Shown here piece by piece: positions 18,731-26,969 of a stretch of 64,000 nt of DNA. Position numbers and translations under genes: made by a program. The stretch covers positions 496,001 to 560,000 of the forward strand of contig JANYFY010000009.1 in assembly GCA_025359565.1 (NCBI GenBank), read 5' to 3'. The first letter of the stretch is position 1; each line of letters begins with the position of its first letter. The notes under the pieces are model-generated. The model saw only the letters and a list, made by a program, of their open reading frames with translations, had not been told where the DNA came from and ran no database searches. The stretch comes from Gammaproteobacteria bacterium. Its GTDB lineage: Bacteria > Pseudomonadota > Gammaproteobacteria > Steroidobacterales > Steroidobacteraceae.

Positions 18731-18746
18731 CCGCCAACGTGAGACC

Positions 18747-19898
18747 CTAGGCCAGAGCTTGGGGGGCAAAAGAGTGCGGCGCGGCCGCAAGTCGTACTTC
18801 TGGAATCTGCGCTCGTAATAGATTGTGGAGCTCCCACATCCATCCCTCTAGGCTGGAAAGAGGTCCGGGCTGGTAGCTACTCGATGCTAACCCCCGTTGT
18901 ACGCGGCCACAAAGCCATTTGTCCTCGTTGTTCACTTGCGTATTGATACGATTACTTAGGTACCGCATCGTCCGCATATCGCGGCGCGCATCGGGAAGCC
19001 CAAATAGTGCTGAACGAATCACGCATCGGCCGGGGCCACTCGGAAGCACCTGAAAGAAATCCATTTGATCAGGGAATACGTCGATCCCTAAATTGGGCAG
19101 AACACTGTAGAAACGCCAACAGCGGCGTAACTCTAGGGGTAAATGCGTGGCTACTTTGCCAATCCAACGCTGGTACATTCGCTCCGACCAACGAGAGGAC
19201 TCGTGCTCACGCAAAAAGCTTTGACCTCGGGCAATTCCCGGGACGGAGGCCTGATCTTCATAATCCGGCGTGAACATTCTATTTAGCCCCGGATGACCTA
19301 TGGGCACGTGATAGGACTCAAGATAATTGTCCATGGCAATTTTCCAATCCACATTCCAGGTCTCATAACTGATGGGTCCTAGCGGAAGCATGTTTTCGAA
19401 CCCGTAGGGAGCGAGTTCTTGCGCTAAAGACCCCCACATTTGTGCCACTGGCGGCGGATTACCCGCAAGACAGACAAACACAAAACCGAAGGCTTGATCA
19501 AGCCTCACTGGGTTCAATCCATATTGAGCGCGGTCGAGGCTCGCAAAACTATCCTTAACCGGCACTCCAATCAGTGCGCCGTCGGCACGATAAGTCCAAC
19601 CGTGGTACGGGCATGTAATACTCGGGCCACAGTTGCCAGTAGCCTCTAAAAGCCGCGCTCCGCGATGTCGACACGCATTGTGAAAGCCACGAATTACACC
19701 GTCCTTATCGCGCAGCACGATAACGCTTTCGGGTCCTAAGTCAAAAGTAGCGTAGTCACCGGCATTCGGAATAGTGTTGATATGACAAACAATTTGCCAG
19801 CTGGGCAGCAAAATTCGTTCTGTTTCGAGCCTAGTCATCTGCGCATGGTTGTAAACCCAGGCTGGCAACGCGTGCCTTAACTTTTCAGGGTTCGTCAT
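18747..19898 (-). CDS. Rieske non-heme iron oxygenase, alpha subunit (onium-type)
   Basis: Terminal oxygenase of the ring-hydroxylating superfamily, in the branch that includes glycine betaine, carnitine and stachydrine oxygenases. It has 383 residues. The Rieske cluster ligands are Cys76, His78 (CRHRG), Cys96 and His99 (CPYHGW). Mononuclear iron ligands are His197 and His202 in NYLESYHVPIGH, with Glu194 at the intersubunit bridging position as reported for CntA. The ATG at 19898 follows GGAGAG; a longer reading from 20006 would run through the promoter and operator region and is rejected. No reductase partner gene is present nearby. The likely reaction is N-demethylation or C-N cleavage of a quaternary amine; substrate unknown. 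Confidence 0.9.
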   Translation of the reverse strand: MTNPEKLRHALPAWVYNHAQMTRLETERILLPSWQIVCHINTIPNAGDYATFDLGPESVIVLRDKDGVIRGFHNACRHRGARLLEATGNCGPSITCPYHGWTYRADGALIGVPVKDSFASLDRAQYGLNPVRLDQAFGFVFVCLAGNPPPVAQMWGSLAQELAPYGFENMLPLGPISYETWNVDWKIAMDNYLESYHVPIGHPGLNRMFTPDYEDQASVPGIARGQSFLREHESSRWSERMYQRWIGKVATHLPLELRRCWRFYSVLPNLGIDVFPDQMDFFQVLPSGPGRCVIRSALFGLPDARRDMRTMRYLSNRINTQVNNEDKWLCGRVQRGLASSSYQPGPLSSLEGWMWELHNLLRAQIPEVRLAAAPHSFAPQALA

Positions 19899-19915
19899 GG
19901 GGCTCTCCAAAAGAT

Positions 19916-19931
19916 TTATACAACCGTATAA
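19916..19931. promoter_or_regulatory. Candidate TetR operator, copy 1
   Basis: Perfect inverted repeat TTATAC-AACC-GTATAA lying 17 bases upstream of the oxygenase start. A near-identical copy lies at 19999-20014. The position, close to a possible minus-strand promoter (TTGCCA then TAACTT), fits repression of the oxygenase gene. Confidence 0.65.
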
Positions 19932-19993
19932 GTTACACTTAAAACCCATTGATTGGCAATAAAAACCTGTGTAAAACCTCGTTCCAGTGATAC

Positions 19994-20014
19994 TATAATT
20001 ATACAACCATATAA
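19994..20014 (+). promoter_or_regulatory. TATAAT -10 box overlapping candidate TetR operator, copy 2
   Basis: A consensus TATAAT (19994-19999) runs directly into TTATAC-AACC-ATATAA (19999-20014), which differs from copy 1 by one base. No good -35 is visible. The site covers the expected transcription start of the aminotransferase operon (start 20042), so binding should block it. Confidence 0.65.
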
Positions 20015-20041
20015 ATTAGTCGATAACATTAGGGGTGTGCC

Positions 20042-21400
20042 GTGGCGAGAAACTTAACTAAGAGCAACGCCCATTTTCAGCAAGCGGTTAAACGGTTACC
20101 GCTTGGCGTTGCTTCAAATTTTCGCTACTGGGGCGAGGAGCGCACCATCTATGTAAAGCACGGCAAGGGCGCGCGTATTGTCGATATCGACGATAACAGC
20201 TATGTGGACTACCGTATGGGGTATGGACCCGCCATTTTGGGTTACGCCGATGCGCGAGTGGATAAAGCGGCGCGCGAAGGCATGGAAATCGGCGGCGTAT
20301 TTGCGCTTTCTACTGTGCGTGAGCTCACCGTCGCCGAACGAATTTCGAAAATGGTGCCGGCCGCGGAGTTAGTGCGTTTCTCCAATTCAGGCACTGAAGC
20401 CGTGATGGCTGGCCTAAGGTTAGCTCGCGCGTTTACCGGAAAAGATGATTATGTGTTGCTGGAGGGTGGTTATCACGGTTTATTCGACGCCGCGATGTGG
20501 TTCACGCCAATGGATAAGTGGTCTATGGTGGGCGAACCCGAAGTGCGACCTTACAGCGAAGGTGTACCGATTAGCACACGGAGCTTCGCACATTTCGTGC
20601 AAGCTAATGATGCTAATCAATTGGAAGAAGTACTCAAGAAGCACTCGCATCGGATCGCCTGTCTATTGATTGAGCCTATCATGGGCAATTGTTTAGGCAT
20701 TGCCGCTGAGCCTGCTTATTTGCGCGCGGCGCGCGAGCTCTGTGATAAATATGGTGTGGTATTGTTCATCGACGAAGTGAAGACCGGTTTTAGAGTGGCG
20801 CGAGGCGGTGTCCAAGAGTTATACGGCGTCAGCGCCGACCTTTGTACCTTTGCCAAGGCCGTCGCCAATGGATATCCGATTTCGATACTTGCAGGGCGGG
20901 AAGCCATTATGCGTAAAATCGGCAAAGGAGTTGCCCATGGCGGAACCTATACGGCACATTCCGTCTCGCTCGCAGCGGCGGAGGCTACCTTGCAAATCTT
21001 GGATGAAACGGATGCCTTAGAGCGCATCGCTGCTTACGGCACGCGCTTGCGCCAAGGAATGCATGCGTGTTTAAGCGCACGTGGTATTGCGCACAGTTTC
21101 GTGGGACACCCGTCCATGAGCGGTTTGTATTTTTCGGCGAAGCCGCCGCGTAACTATCGCGACTGGAAAGGCAGCGATTATTCTTTCTATGATGCGATGG
21201 CTAGAGTGCTGCATGATGCGGGAGTATTGTGTGAACCCGATTCTCGCGAGCCTTGGTTCGTGTCAGCAGCACACGACGACTCCTGTTTGAACGATACTCT
21301 GGCGGCATTTGAGTTCGCGGTGGATACAACCCTTAAAACCCAGGGACCTACAAAAAATCAAGGACCCGCGAAAGCTCAAGGGTTAGGAGCCAGCCATTGA
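20042..21400 (+). CDS. Class III PLP-dependent aminotransferase
   Basis: Fold-type I aminotransferase of the class III/glutamate-1-semialdehyde aminomutase-like family, 452 residues. The family blocks NSGTEAVMAGLRLARAFTG, LIEPIMGN and LFIDEVKTGFR precede the PLP lysine Lys272 in CTFAKAVANGYP. A GTG start follows an AGGGG sequence. The last 20 residues are a loose repeat (KTQGPTKNQGPAKAQG). It opens a plus-strand operon running to the ABC ATPase at 26883. It probably removes or transfers an amino group during catabolism of the imported compound; the exact substrate cannot be told from sequence. Confidence 0.88.
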   Translation: MARNLTKSNAHFQQAVKRLPLGVASNFRYWGEERTIYVKHGKGARIVDIDDNSYVDYRMGYGPAILGYADARVDKAAREGMEIGGVFALSTVRELTVAERISKMVPAAELVRFSNSGTEAVMAGLRLARAFTGKDDYVLLEGGYHGLFDAAMWFTPMDKWSMVGEPEVRPYSEGVPISTRSFAHFVQANDANQLEEVLKKHSHRIACLLIEPIMGNCLGIAAEPAYLRAARELCDKYGVVLFIDEVKTGFRVARGGVQELYGVSADLCTFAKAVANGYPISILAGREAIMRKIGKGVAHGGTYTAHSVSLAAAEATLQILDETDALERIAAYGTRLRQGMHACLSARGIAHSFVGHPSMSGLYFSAKPPRNYRDWKGSDYSFYDAMARVLHDAGVLCEPDSREPWFVSAAHDDSCLNDTLAAFEFAVDTTLKTQGPTKNQGPAKAQGLGASH

Positions 21401-22973
21401 CGCCATTGTTGTGGGGGCCGGGCACAATGGTCTAGTGGCGGCCTGTTACCTGGCGCGCGCGGGATTAAAGGTAATGGTGCTGGAGCGTAACTCGTACATC
21501 GGTGGTGCTGCCGTCAGTCGCAAACTCTACGAGGATTTCACTTACTCAAATTGCTCCTACGTATGTAGCTTATTACGGCCCGAAATCATTCGTGCACTGG
21601 AATTGCCGAAATTCGGTTTGCAAATTATTCCATATGAAGGTGGCTGCACTTTCATGCAAGGCGGCGGACATTTAGCTCTTTACGACAATCACGATGCATT
21701 GCGACGTGAAATTTCACGACACTCGAAGCGTGATGCGGAAAGTTATGATCGCTATTCGCGCGACGTCATGCGTCAGTGTAAATTTATTAAGCCCTTACTC
21801 ATGCGTACCCCGCCGGATCCGACATCTTTTAAACCTCGGGATATTCAAGAATTACTGTATTTAGGCAAGCACTTTCACGCTCTCGGTGAGCAGCGAATGT
21901 ATGACACCTTGCGTTTTTGGACCATGAGTGCGGCCGATTTTCTCGACGAGTATTTTGAGAGCGAAATTGTTAAAGCGCATTTTGCGGGCAGCTCCATTAT
22001 TGGCACCGCATTAGGACCTCGTTCACCGGGGACTGCGTACGTATTGTTGCACCATTATATGGGCGATATTGATGACACCGTCGGGGCCTGGGGCTTTGCA
22101 CGCGGTGGGATGGGATCCATCAGCAACGCACTGGGAGCGTCTTTTCAAGCGAGTGGCGGGACAATAAGAAGCACGGCGCCGGTCGCCAAGATTTTGGTGA
22201 AGTCGGGTCGTACCACCGGCGTGCAGCTGGAAGACGGTGAAGAAATTTGCGCGCCGTTAGTAATCTCTAATTTGGATGTTCGTCGTACCTTTCTCGAAAC
22301 CATGTCGGCGGATGATTTACCCGATGAATTTATTACTCAAGTCAAGAATTTTAAAATACGCGGATCATCGGGCAAATTAAATATTGCTCTAGATGCACTG
22401 CCTAGTTTCCCCGCCATACCTGTAGGGGCACCTTGTATTCGCGGCGATATGCATGTCACGGATACGCTTGAGATGATGGAGCGCGCCTATGATGATTGGA
22501 AGGATGGTCGTTGGTCGCGCTCTCCCTATATTGACATGCTAATCCCGTCGCAAATTGACCCTACCATGGTTCCCGATGGCAAACATTATATGTCGGTGTT
22601 CGTTCAATACTGTCCCTACGAGTTGGCCGAGGGTGCGTGGACCGCGGATAAACGCCAGGCGTTTGGCAACACCGTCATTAATACCATTGCCGAACATAGC
22701 CCAAATTTTAAGGATCTGATATTGCATGCGGAAATCCGTACGCCGTGGGATATCGAAAACGAAGTGGGATTGACCGAGGGAAACATCTTCCAGGGTGAAC
22801 TGACCATGGATCAACTTTTGTTCAATCGTCCTATTCCAGGTTTCGCTCAGTATCGGGCGCCGGTGAAGGGCATGTACATGTGTGGCTCAAGCACTCATCC
22901 GGGTGGTGGTGTGATGGGAGCGCCGGGAGCGAATGCGGCACGCGAAGTTTTGCGTGATTTAGGCAAAACGTGA
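21396..22973 (+). CDS. FAD-dependent oxidoreductase, COG1233 type (first copy), likely ATT start
   Basis: Flavin oxidoreductase of the phytoene desaturase/PYROXD2-like group. The N-terminal Rossmann motif DAIVVGAGHNGLVAA and the C-terminal GMYMCGSSTHPGGGVMGAPGANAA bind FAD. No ATG, GTG or TTG lies between the in-frame TAG at 21384 and the Rossmann strand, except a GTG at 21411 that would cut the first beta-strand. The ATT at 21396 restores the usual N-terminus, sits six bases after AGGAG (21385-21389) and overlaps the previous stop as ATTGA. I therefore place the start there. It is paired with a second copy downstream; a heterodimer is possible. Confidence 0.87.
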   Translation: MDAIVVGAGHNGLVAACYLARAGLKVMVLERNSYIGGAAVSRKLYEDFTYSNCSYVCSLLRPEIIRALELPKFGLQIIPYEGGCTFMQGGGHLALYDNHDALRREISRHSKRDAESYDRYSRDVMRQCKFIKPLLMRTPPDPTSFKPRDIQELLYLGKHFHALGEQRMYDTLRFWTMSAADFLDEYFESEIVKAHFAGSSIIGTALGPRSPGTAYVLLHHYMGDIDDTVGAWGFARGGMGSISNALGASFQASGGTIRSTAPVAKILVKSGRTTGVQLEDGEEICAPLVISNLDVRRTFLETMSADDLPDEFITQVKNFKIRGSSGKLNIALDALPSFPAIPVGAPCIRGDMHVTDTLEMMERAYDDWKDGRWSRSPYIDMLIPSQIDPTMVPDGKHYMSVFVQYCPYELAEGAWTADKRQAFGNTVINTIAEHSPNFKDLILHAEIRTPWDIENEVGLTEGNIFQGELTMDQLLFNRPIPGFAQYRAPVKGMYMCGSSTHPGGGVMGAPGANAAREVLRDLGKT

Positions 22974-24529
22974 GCTACGATTGCATCGTTGTCGGTGCTG
23001 GCCACAACGGCTTGGTATGCGCCACTCTGCTGGGTCGCGCCGGCAAGAAAGTTCTCGTCGTAGAGGCCGCCGAACAAGTAGGGGGTTCGGCAATTACTCG
23101 CGAATTTCATCCAGGTTTTCGAGTGTCGGCGGGTGCACATTTATTTTATGCCATGCCAAACTCGCTGTTGCGCGATTTAAAGCTTGAACACTACGGATTG
23201 CAATGGGCTGCTCGTGCGATGCGAACCACCGTGCTACAGCTCGATAAAGGGCCACTGTCGCTGGCGGTCGGTGTCGCCGATGAAGAGACACCAGGACTAG
23301 GCGGGTCGGAGGGCTTGGCGCTGGCGAGTTACCAGGCTAAGCTACAACGCTTTGCGAAGGCGTTAGTGCCGATGCTCGCCGCTATACCGCCGCGCCTCGG
23401 CACCGAGGACTGGTCGAACCGACTTAAGTTCCTTAAACTCGCCTGGCAGGTACGCAAGTTGGGGCGCCACGACATGCGTGAGTTCCTGCGCATTATCGGC
23501 ATGAACGTTTACGATTTATTGCAAGAAAATTTCTCATCCTCTGCAGTCAAGGGTGCGCTAGCCTTTGACGCAGTATTGGGCACTAATTTTGGTCCTCGCT
23601 CGCCCGGCTCGGTTCTGACTCTATTGCATCGAATGGCGGGGCTGCAGGCGACCGGGCAAAACGCAATCGCGCAACCGCAAGGAGGCATGGGTGCCGTATC
23701 TGAAGCCTTGGCAAAAGCAGCGCAGGGTGCCGGAGTCTCGATCAAGACTGGCTTAGCAGTGCAAAAAATTTTGGTCGATCAAGATCGCACCAGTGGAGTA
23801 CAACTGCAGTCGGGTGAAAAAATTGGCGCAAAATCAGTAATCTCCAATGCCGATCCTAAAACGACATTCTTGACTCTACTGGGAACAGAATATCTCGATA
23901 CGGAGTTCGTCAGGCGCGTGCAACATATTCGCACCCAAGGGCTCGCCGCAAAAATACATCTGGCACTTAACTCAGCCCCTTGTTTTACACAAATTTCAGC
24001 AGAAAGCTTGGCCGGTAGACTGATTATCTCGCCATCAATGGAATATCTTGAAAAGGCTTTTAATCATTCTAAGTACGGTGAATACTCAACGGCACCTGCA
24101 ATTGAAATCACAGTGCCCACTATCAATGATCCGGCGTTGGCATCGCGAGGGCATGTGCTCTCCGGTGTAGTTCAATATGCTCCTTACGCCCTCAAGGGCG
24201 GATGGGAGAATCAGCGGCAACGTTTTATGGAAACCGTCATTGATACTTTGGAGGCGTACGCGCCGGGTTTACGCAAATCAATTGTGGGCGCCGAGTTGCT
24301 CACGCCGGTTGATATTGAACGCGAATTTCGCATGACGGGTGGCCATTGGCATCATGGTGAGTTGGCGTTTGATCAATTCATGATGGTCCGTCCGGTGCCG
24401 GGCGCGGGGCAATATCGCACGCCCATGCCAGGCTTATTTCTGTGCGGGGCCGGCAGTCACCCCGGCGGTGGTGTCGCAGGTCTAGCCGGTCGCAATGCGG
24501 CGCTACAAGTCGTGGCGGAGGACTCCTAA
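22970..24529 (+). CDS. FAD-dependent oxidoreductase, COG1233 type (second copy)
   Basis: A 519-residue relative of the preceding gene, with the same N-terminal FAD motif (DCIVVGAGHNGLVCATLL) and C-terminal GLFLCGAGSHPGGGVAGLAGRNAA. Shared internal blocks include LGPRSPG/FGPRSPG and a QGGMGAVSEAL-type stretch. The GTG start overlaps the previous stop as GTGA. Tandem copies that have clearly diverged suggest two steps or a two-subunit enzyme oxidising a C-N or C-C bond. Substrate not known. Confidence 0.88.
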   Translation: MSYDCIVVGAGHNGLVCATLLGRAGKKVLVVEAAEQVGGSAITREFHPGFRVSAGAHLFYAMPNSLLRDLKLEHYGLQWAARAMRTTVLQLDKGPLSLAVGVADEETPGLGGSEGLALASYQAKLQRFAKALVPMLAAIPPRLGTEDWSNRLKFLKLAWQVRKLGRHDMREFLRIIGMNVYDLLQENFSSSAVKGALAFDAVLGTNFGPRSPGSVLTLLHRMAGLQATGQNAIAQPQGGMGAVSEALAKAAQGAGVSIKTGLAVQKILVDQDRTSGVQLQSGEKIGAKSVISNADPKTTFLTLLGTEYLDTEFVRRVQHIRTQGLAAKIHLALNSAPCFTQISAESLAGRLIISPSMEYLEKAFNHSKYGEYSTAPAIEITVPTINDPALASRGHVLSGVVQYAPYALKGGWENQRQRFMETVIDTLEAYAPGLRKSIVGAELLTPVDIEREFRMTGGHWHHGELAFDQFMMVRPVPGAGQYRTPMPGLFLCGAGSHPGGGVAGLAGRNAALQVVAEDS

Positions 24530-25735
24530 ATGCTCAGTCAAACGAGCGTGCCGCATTTTCAGCAACCTCTGCTTAAAACTCCGTTCCACGAGCGAGCGCG
24601 TGCCTTGAGTCAAGTAGATAGTTTTGTAGCCTGGTCCGGTTACACCACGGTGGATGTTTTCACCACGGTCGAGCAAGAATATTTTGCGATTCGCAATGCC
24701 GCCACGCTGTATGACCTGACGCCCATGGTGAAGTACCGCATCGCGGGGATTGATGCGATAGCGTATCTCAATCATTTAGTTACCCGTGATGTGACCAAAT
24801 TGAAACCCAATCGCGTCATGTACTGTGTATGGTGTAATGATGCTGGCCATTTAATTGATGATGGAACATTGTTTCGTTTAGGGTCAAACGAATATCGCCT
24901 ATGCACGGCTGATCGGCAAATTGATTGGTTGCTCGCCTCCGCGATTGGATTCGAGGTTCAGATTACGGAGGTGACCGATGAAATCGCAGCGCTAGCGCTG
25001 CAAGGACCCACTTCCTATGCTGTGTTAAAAGCCTTAGGTCTTACGGATATTGGCAAGCTAAAACCTTTTGAGCTGGATAGTTTTCTCTTGACCGGGGTTC
25101 CCGTTACGATATCACGCACCGCGTTTACCGGTGATCTAGGCTATGAGTTGTGGGTGTCGCCCGATGCGGCACTGGGCGTTTGGGATAATTTAATGGCTGC
25201 CGGGCGCTCCCGCGGAATCCGTGCCGTCGGCTCCAAAGCCTTAAATATCGCGCGGCTTGAAGCGGGTTTCATCAGTCCGCATGTGGATTTTATATCGGCT
25301 GAACATACTGTGCGAGTGGGAACTGAGCGTTCACCGTTGGAGTTGGGTCTTGGATGGTTGGTGGATTTTGATAAGGGACATTTCACCGGAAGGCGGGCAC
25401 TGCTCGCGGAGAAAGTCCGAGGGCCTAAACGCCAACTCGTGGGACTCGAGATTGTGGGCAATAAGCCCGCTCACAATGCCCTTCTCTACAGCGATGTTAA
25501 GGGGAGGGCGCTAATCGGTAACGTCACCTCGGCTACCTGGTCACCCACTTTGAAGCGTAACATTGCCCTTGCCATGATTGACGCACCGTATTTTTCGACG
25601 GGTATTAGCCTATGGGCCGAGATTTACCTCAACAGAGAGTTGCAGTGGCAGCGCCGCATGTCACGCGCTGAAGTCGTTTTGCGTCCGTTCTATGCACCAC
25701 AGCGCCGTCGTGCCACACCGCCGGCAGACTTCTAA
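24530..25735 (+). CDS. GcvT-like aminomethyltransferase family protein
   Basis: Tetrahydrofolate-dependent protein of the glycine cleavage T-protein superfamily, which also includes DMSP demethylase and the C-terminal parts of sarcosine and dimethylglycine dehydrogenases. It has 401 residues. The N-terminal block around LYDLTPMVKYRIAG, the acidic GHLIDDGTLFRL, the block FTGDLGYELWVSP and the C-terminal barrel (GLEIVGNKPAHNALLY) are typical. It probably accepts one-carbon units released by amine oxidation onto tetrahydrofolate. It starts directly after the previous stop and is part of the aminotransferase operon. Confidence 0.87.
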   Translation: MLSQTSVPHFQQPLLKTPFHERARALSQVDSFVAWSGYTTVDVFTTVEQEYFAIRNAATLYDLTPMVKYRIAGIDAIAYLNHLVTRDVTKLKPNRVMYCVWCNDAGHLIDDGTLFRLGSNEYRLCTADRQIDWLLASAIGFEVQITEVTDEIAALALQGPTSYAVLKALGLTDIGKLKPFELDSFLLTGVPVTISRTAFTGDLGYELWVSPDAALGVWDNLMAAGRSRGIRAVGSKALNIARLEAGFISPHVDFISAEHTVRVGTERSPLELGLGWLVDFDKGHFTGRRALLAEKVRGPKRQLVGLEIVGNKPAHNALLYSDVKGRALIGNVTSATWSPTLKRNIALAMIDAPYFSTGISLWAEIYLNRELQWQRRMSRAEVVLRPFYAPQRRRATPPADF

Positions 25736-25740
25736 TCAGC

Positions 25741-26883
25741 GTGCTCACCGCGCAGGTAAAAGCAGTTGATAAACCTTGGCTTGATCCGACTGCCAAGCCG
25801 CAAATTGTTATTGAAAATGTCCGGAAAACCTTTGGTGCCTTTACGGCCGTTGATAATGTATGCCTGCAAATTTACACAGGAGAAATGTTTGCCTTGGTAG
25901 GTGCATCGGGCTGCGGTAAGACTACGTTGTTGCGAATGTTAGCGGGGTTTTCCCATCCCAGCAGCGGAAGAATCGTCATCGAAGATGCCGACATGACCGA
26001 TGTGCCGCCGTACGAGCGGCCCGTGAATATGATGTTTCAATCCTATGCTTTGTTTCCACATATGACGGTTGAACACAATGTGGGATACGGATTGCGTCGC
26101 CTAGGGTTAGAGCGTTCAATCTTGCATAAGCGCGTTCAAGATGCGCTGGAAATGGTGCAGTTGGGCGATCTTGCGAAGCGTAAACCGCATCAATTATCCG
26201 GCGGCCAAAGACAACGAGTGGCGCTGGCTCGAGCACTGATTCGTAGGCCGAAAGTTTTATTGCTGGACGAACCATTGAGTGCATTAGATAAAAAATTACG
26301 CGAACAGACGCAATTTGAACTCATGAACATTCAGGCCCAGGTGGGTATCACATTCGTTTTCGTCACGCATGATCAAGACGAGGCGATGGCCCTATCCACA
26401 CGGATTGCGGTAATGGATCACGGTTGCGTGCTGCAAGTGGGCGAGCCCGCCGCTATCTACGAGTTTCCCAGAAGTCGGTTTGTAGCGGATTTCGTCGGCA
26501 CCGCTAACTTATTTGAAGGCACGGTGGTGGGCGGAGACTTGGGGTTTATTAATGTTCATAGCAACGAGGCGGGATGTCGATTGCAGGTAGATCGGCAGGG
26601 CGATTTTGCCGACCAACAACGGGTCTGGGTGGCCCTGCGGCCCGAGAAAATTCGCGTGAGTAAAACTCCGGTTTCTGCGGAGGGGATTAATCAAATAAAA
26701 GGGGTGGTTTGGGAACTGGGTTACTTAGGGAATCGATCGACGTATAGGATCAAGACGACACTTGGCAAAATTGTGACTGTCTTTTCTCAGAACGAGCGCC
26801 GTACTTCGGACTGGACAATTGACTGGAGCGATGAGGTGTACTTAAGCTGGGCCGCCAACAGTGCGGTGTTATTACGGGAATAA
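25741..26883 (+). CDS. Pot-type ABC transporter ATP-binding protein (PotA/PotG-like)
   Basis: ATPase of the Pot-type importer, 380 residues. Walker A is GASGCGKTT, the signature is LSGGQRQRVALARAL, Walker B is VLLLDEPLSALD, and the switch His lies in VFVTHDQDEA. A C-terminal TOBE-like domain follows (about residues 255-375). The GTG start lies six bases after the GcvT-like gene. It is the only ATPase of this kind in the window, so it probably serves the permeases at 15309-17042 and the binding protein at 13613. Confidence 0.92.
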   Translation: MLTAQVKAVDKPWLDPTAKPQIVIENVRKTFGAFTAVDNVCLQIYTGEMFALVGASGCGKTTLLRMLAGFSHPSSGRIVIEDADMTDVPPYERPVNMMFQSYALFPHMTVEHNVGYGLRRLGLERSILHKRVQDALEMVQLGDLAKRKPHQLSGGQRQRVALARALIRRPKVLLLDEPLSALDKKLREQTQFELMNIQAQVGITFVFVTHDQDEAMALSTRIAVMDHGCVLQVGEPAAIYEFPRSRFVADFVGTANLFEGTVVGGDLGFINVHSNEAGCRLQVDRQGDFADQQRVWVALRPEKIRVSKTPVSAEGINQIKGVVWELGYLGNRSTYRIKTTLGKIVTVFSQNERRTSDWTIDWSDEVYLSWAANSAVLLRE

Positions 26884-26898
26884 TAATACGACATAAAT

Positions 26899-26919
26899 AA
26901 AGCGATCTGCAGCTTTTTT
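26899..26919 (+). terminator. Weak intrinsic terminator after the ABC ATPase
   Basis: AAAGC (26899-26903) pairs with GCTTT (26912-26916) across eight bases and is followed by a run of T. The stem is short, so efficiency is uncertain. The position is right, between the ATPase and the next promoter. Confidence 0.4.
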
Positions 26920-26923
26920 ATAT

Positions 26924-26944
26924 TATAATTGTAACATTACAATT
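26924..26944 (+). promoter_or_regulatory. TATAAT -10 box overlapping an inverted repeat (TetR operator candidate)
   Basis: TATAAT (26924-26929) runs into the 18-bp inverted repeat AATTGTAA-CA-TTACAATT (26927-26944), 25 bases before the dehydrogenase start. The downstream operon encodes a TetR regulator at 28475, so autoregulation is likely. The layout copies that at 19994-20014 but the operator sequence differs. Confidence 0.65.
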
Positions 26945-26969
26945 GTGTGGGTTATAAGGTTAAGTCGGA

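Noticed and set aside
19899-20006. N-terminal extension of the Rieske oxygenase
   Set aside because: It would run through the operator and promoter region and has no family match; the ATG at 19898 has GGAGAG upstream.
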